A DNA stretch of 16,047 bases from NCBI GenBank assembly GCA_049282265.1, contig JBAPTR010000080.1, positions 1 through 16,047 on the forward strand, written 5' to 3'. Shown here in pieces: positions 13,918 to 16,047 of the stretch. A program made the position numbers and the translations under genes. The notes beneath the pieces are model-generated. The model had not been told where the DNA came from and searched no databases. It was given only the letters and a program-made list of their open reading frames with translations. The stretch is from CAYUCJ01 sp049282265. GTDB taxonomy: Bacteria; Desulfobacterota; DSM-4660; Desulfatiglandales; Desulfatiglandaceae. Positions within the stretch are counted from its first letter, which is position 1; the number at the start of each line of letters is the position of its first letter.

Positions 13918-14505
13918 ATGGCAAAGAAGAAGATATTGATGCTTGTCGGAGATTTCGTGGAAGATTATGAAACCATGGTTCCTTTTCAGATCCTCAGTAT
14001 GGTGGGCCACGAAGTGCATGTGGTCTGCCCTGGGAAAACATCCGGCCAAACAATTAAGACCGCTATCCATGATTTTGAAGGTGATCAGACCTACAGCGAG
14101 AAACAGGGGCATAATTTTGCGCTCAATGCCAGTTTTGATGAAGTTGATCCCGGGGATTACGATGCCCTGGTTATCCCAGGTGGCAGGGCCCCGGAATACC
14201 TTCGCCTTGAAGACCGCGTCTTACAAATTGTCCGCCATTTTGCGGAAAACGATAAGCCGATTGCTGCCGTTTGCCATGGACCGCAATTGCTTTCCGCAGC
14301 CGGGGTATTAAAGGGGAAGAAATGTTCTTCGTATCCTGCTGTCAAGACTGAAGTAGAGCTGGCAGGCGGCACCTGGGTTCCAAATAACGAAACCTTTTCC
14401 AATGCCCATACCGACGGCAACCTTGTGTCTGCACCTGCATGGCCTGCCCATCCGGAATGGATGAAGCAATTTCTCCAGGTGCTCGGTTCAAAGATTGAAC
14501 CTTGA
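13918..14505 (+). CDS. DJ-1/PfpI family protein
   Basis: 195-residue flavodoxin-like DJ-1/PfpI superfamily protein. The ATG at 13918 follows AAGGAGGG (13905-13912) and gives MAKKKILMLVGDF, placing the first beta strand at the start as in homologues. E15 (FVEDYE) and the nucleophile C119 with H120 in AAVCHGPQL form the usual Glu/Cys-His site. VIPGGRAPEYLR lies between them. Members include intracellular proteases, glyoxalase-III-type methylglyoxal enzymes and chaperones; the sequence does not decide which. The frame is open upstream to 13678, but that part lies in the tRNA terminator. An in-frame TTG at 13855 with its own AGGAGGAG would add 21 residues; it is less likely but possible. Confidence 0.85.
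   Translation: MAKKKILMLVGDFVEDYETMVPFQILSMVGHEVHVVCPGKTSGQTIKTAIHDFEGDQTYSEKQGHNFALNASFDEVDPGDYDALVIPGGRAPEYLRLEDRVLQIVRHFAENDKPIAAVCHGPQLLSAAGVLKGKKCSSYPAVKTEVELAGGTWVPNNETFSNAHTDGNLVSAPAWPAHPEWMKQFLQVLGSKIEP
14485..14501 (+). repeat. Small hairpin at the end of the DJ-1/PfpI gene
   Basis: GGTTCAA-AGA-TTGAACC is a perfect 7-bp stem with a three-base loop, directly before the stop codon. Only CTTG follows, so termination is doubtful. The 128-bp gap after the gene shows no other clear element. Confidence 0.3.
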
Positions 14506-14633
14506 TGGCCCTTGCCGAACGGGTTGTACCTGACAAACTCTTCATCTCCCCTTCCTTGCGGCGAGAGATGCTGACGTGCTGCTGTGTTTTGTCAAAATAG
14601 GTCCGGCGTTGCCGTATGAGGAGATGTGAAACA

Positions 14634-15614
14634 ATGGAAGAAATCTTGCCCCGTCTTTATCGAATCCCGGTGCCCCTTCCGGGAAGCCCCTTGAAGGAGA
14701 TTAACGCCTATGTCCTGACATCGGATGACAGGAACCTGATTATTGACACCGGCATGAATCGCCCGGAATGCCAGGAAGTTCTGGAGGCCGGTTTTGCTGA
14801 GATTGGCCTCGGTCTCGAAAGGACCGATATCATTGCCACCCATATGCATGCAGATCATCAAGGCTTGGTGGCTACATTCCTCGCGAACGACTCAAAGGCC
14901 TACATGGGCGAAGCAGATGCAACTCTGATGAAGTCCCGCAAGACACCACACGCCCGCATGGGCTCGTTTGCGCAATATGCGGTCTCAAGCGGTCTGTCCG
15001 AGAAAGACTTCGAAGTCATGGCGAAAAATCATCCGGGCGTCAAATACGGTCCACGATCGGTGGTGGATTACGTTGAACTGCACGGCGGGGAGGTCTTCAA
15101 GGTCGGGAACTACACATTGAAGACGGTTGCGACACCGGGACACTCCCAAGGCCACATGTGTCTCTATGAAGCGGAGAAAAAGATACTGTTTTCCGGGGAC
15201 CATGTCCTTGGGGATATCACGCCCAATATTCAGGCCTGGTCCGATCAGGGCGATCCTCTGGATGAGTACATCAAGAGTCTGCGAAAGGTTAAGAAACTGG
15301 ATGTGAAGATGTGCCTCCCGGGCCATAGGAGCGTCATCACCGATTTTGGGCACCGGATTGAGGAGTTGCTCGAACACCACCGGATACGAACGAACGAGGT
15401 GCTCTCTGTTTTGAAGGAGGGCACCAAGAATGGCTATCAGACGGCCTCGAAAATGACGTGGGATATCAAGGCTGAATCCTGGGAACAATTTCCGCTGATG
15501 CAGAAGTGGTTTGCAACCGGAGAAGCGAATGCCCACTTGAGGTATCTCCAGGGCAGGCAACAGGCACGCAGCGAAATCAGGGATGGGCAGGTATTTTATT
15601 CGGCCCTCACATAA
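14634..15614 (+). CDS. MBL-fold metallohydrolase with C-terminal winged-helix region
   Basis: 326 residues. The metal site of the metallo-beta-lactamase fold is complete: THMHADHQG gives H70, H72, D74 and H75, followed by H170 in TPGHSQGH, D189 in FSGDHVLG and H231 in LPGHRSV, a di-metal (Zn or Fe) hydrolase set as in glyoxalase II. From about residue 245 the sequence matches the winged-helix tail of LACTB2-type members (EHHRIRTNEVLSVL, then NAHLRYL). The ATG at 14634 has GAGGAGA (14618-14624) nine bases upstream; an in-frame ATG at 14616 overlaps that site and was not chosen. The substrate is unknown. Pairing with a DJ-1/PfpI gene allows a guess at aldehyde or thioester detoxification. Confidence 0.88.
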   Translation: MEEILPRLYRIPVPLPGSPLKEINAYVLTSDDRNLIIDTGMNRPECQEVLEAGFAEIGLGLERTDIIATHMHADHQGLVATFLANDSKAYMGEADATLMKSRKTPHARMGSFAQYAVSSGLSEKDFEVMAKNHPGVKYGPRSVVDYVELHGGEVFKVGNYTLKTVATPGHSQGHMCLYEAEKKILFSGDHVLGDITPNIQAWSDQGDPLDEYIKSLRKVKKLDVKMCLPGHRSVITDFGHRIEELLEHHRIRTNEVLSVLKEGTKNGYQTASKMTWDIKAESWEQFPLMQKWFATGEANAHLRYLQGRQQARSEIRDGQVFYSALT

Positions 15615-15711
15615 GAACACTCCCGAAATTGAATTGATACGGTGCAGGAATTCTCCCCTTGCCCGGCTTTTCCTGTTTTCAAAGGATAAGACACAAACAC
15701 TTTGAAAAGGC

Positions 15712-15741
15712 TTGACTTCCATTTGCGCATTGACTGATAAT
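15712..15741 (+). promoter_or_regulatory. Possible sigma-70 promoter upstream of the DUF362 gene
   Basis: TTGACT (15712-15717) and GATAAT (15736-15741) are separated by 18 bp, five of six matches each. Transcripts starting near 15748 would carry a leader of about 190 nt before the DUF362 start. A 9-bp inverted repeat ends three bases before the -35 box. Confidence 0.4.
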
Positions 15742-15882
15742 TCTCCTTAATTTCCTGCAATAATTCTTCACGAGCAGCTCCACCACAGTGTCCCAACAGA
15801 TTCCGAATCCATCTCCTCTTGTTATCCAAATCCTTGCACCTGAGCGGCACCGAAAAGTAAAGTATTTATCAATCTCTTACCC

Positions 15883-15897
15883 TGATAATCATTAGAA
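15883..15897. promoter_or_regulatory. Fur-box-like site
   Basis: TGATAAT-C-ATTAGAA compares with the 7-1-7 Fur consensus TGATAAT-N-ATTATCA: the left half is perfect and the right half has five of seven matches. It lies 41 bp before the DUF362 start codon. Iron control would suit a protein of a family that often carries Fe-S clusters. A single motif match is weak evidence. Confidence 0.35.
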
Positions 15898-15938
15898 ACC
15901 GAATACCAGATGTATGCATTCAATTAAAGGAGGTCCGT

Positions 15939-16047
15939 ATGTCAGTCGCATTGATTAAAAGAAGCAAGTATGACAATCCGGTCAGGACAGCTATCGAGTT
16001 TTGCAATGGATTTAGTTCCTTGAAACCTGATCACAAAGTGTTGATAA
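15939..16047 (+). CDS. DUF362-family protein, 3' end outside window
   Basis: Only the first 36 codons are present. AAAGGAGGT (15926-15934) precedes the ATG at ideal spacing, so this is a real start. The opening MSVALIKRSKY, then SLKPDHKVLI, matches the N-terminus of DUF362 proteins (VALVKC.SYD ... LKPGDKVLIKPN pattern). Full-length members are often followed by a 4Fe-4S ferredoxin-like domain. Biochemical function of the family is unsettled. The assignment rests on a short stretch. Confidence 0.6.
   Translation, partial: MSVALIKRSKYDNPVRTAIEFCNGFSSLKPDHKVLI

Larger units (their letters stand above)
15615..15938. other. 324-bp intergenic region before the DUF362 gene
   Basis: No convincing gene. 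It holds a 9-bp inverted repeat TTTTCAAAG/CTTTGAAAA (15676-15684/15700-15708), a possible promoter (15712-15741), a Fur-box-like site (15883-15897) and the ribosome binding site of the next gene. A minus-strand ORF (15596-15850, GTG start, 84 codons) contains GHCGGAAREELLQEIKENY but overlaps the MBL gene end, lacks a clear ribosome binding site and matches no family I recognise. Confidence 0.5.

Noticed and set aside
15596..15850. 84-codon minus-strand ORF after the MBL gene
   Set aside because: GTG start without clear ribosome binding site, overlap with the MBL 3' end and no recognisable family; mentioned in the gap description only.

Overview
The window is a compact bacterial biosynthesis locus with almost all genes on the + strand. 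It is moderately GC-rich, with short gaps, several 4-bp start/stop overlaps (GTGA) and start codons that include GTG and TTG. No taxonomic marker is present. The gene order arg-lysA-dapF-dapA-dapB-dapL-folK, the LL-diaminopimelate aminotransferase route and an LptM-type outer-membrane lipoprotein fit a Gram-negative anaerobe, most likely of the Desulfobacterota (former Deltaproteobacteria). That placement is an inference.

Region 1 (1-11038) reads as one long co-directional operon. argD (5' end cut by the window), argF, argG and argH carry out the late arginine steps. A small LptM/LppL-like lipoprotein gene follows, then lysA, dapF, dapA, dapB and an LL-DAP aminotransferase (dapL). dapA, dapB, dapL, dapF and lysA together form a complete route from aspartate semialdehyde to meso-DAP (for peptidoglycan) and lysine, without the succinylase or acetylase branch (dapD/dapC/dapE). 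folK and a membrane-anchored YHS-domain protein close the block. The 87-nt dapF-dapA gap stands out. It holds a perfect 19-bp palindrome over the dapF stop codon and a strong Shine-Dalgarno that serves a 13-codon ORF just ahead of dapA.

Region 2 (11039-11423) is a 385-bp gap rich in dyads. It includes a hairpin whose loop is perfectly complementary to a 12-nt stretch downstream, a short unrecognised minus-strand ORF, and an operator-like dyad before the next gene.

Region 3 (11424-13276) holds a small transaldolase (FSA/TalC family), a secreted lytic transglycosylase with a DUF4124 domain, and pgsA.

Region 4 (13277-13711) is a tRNA unit: promoter, tRNA-Gly(GCC), a 143-bp MITE-like foldback element, tRNA-Cys(GCA) and a terminator.

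Region 5 (13712-16047) holds a DJ-1/PfpI protein, an MBL-fold hydrolase with a winged-helix tail, a 324-bp gap with a possible promoter and a Fur-box-like site, and the first 36 codons of a DUF362 protein that runs off the end.

I see no CRISPR array, no complete transposase and no phage gene. The core genes are ordinary. The most interesting material lies in the intergenic DNA.
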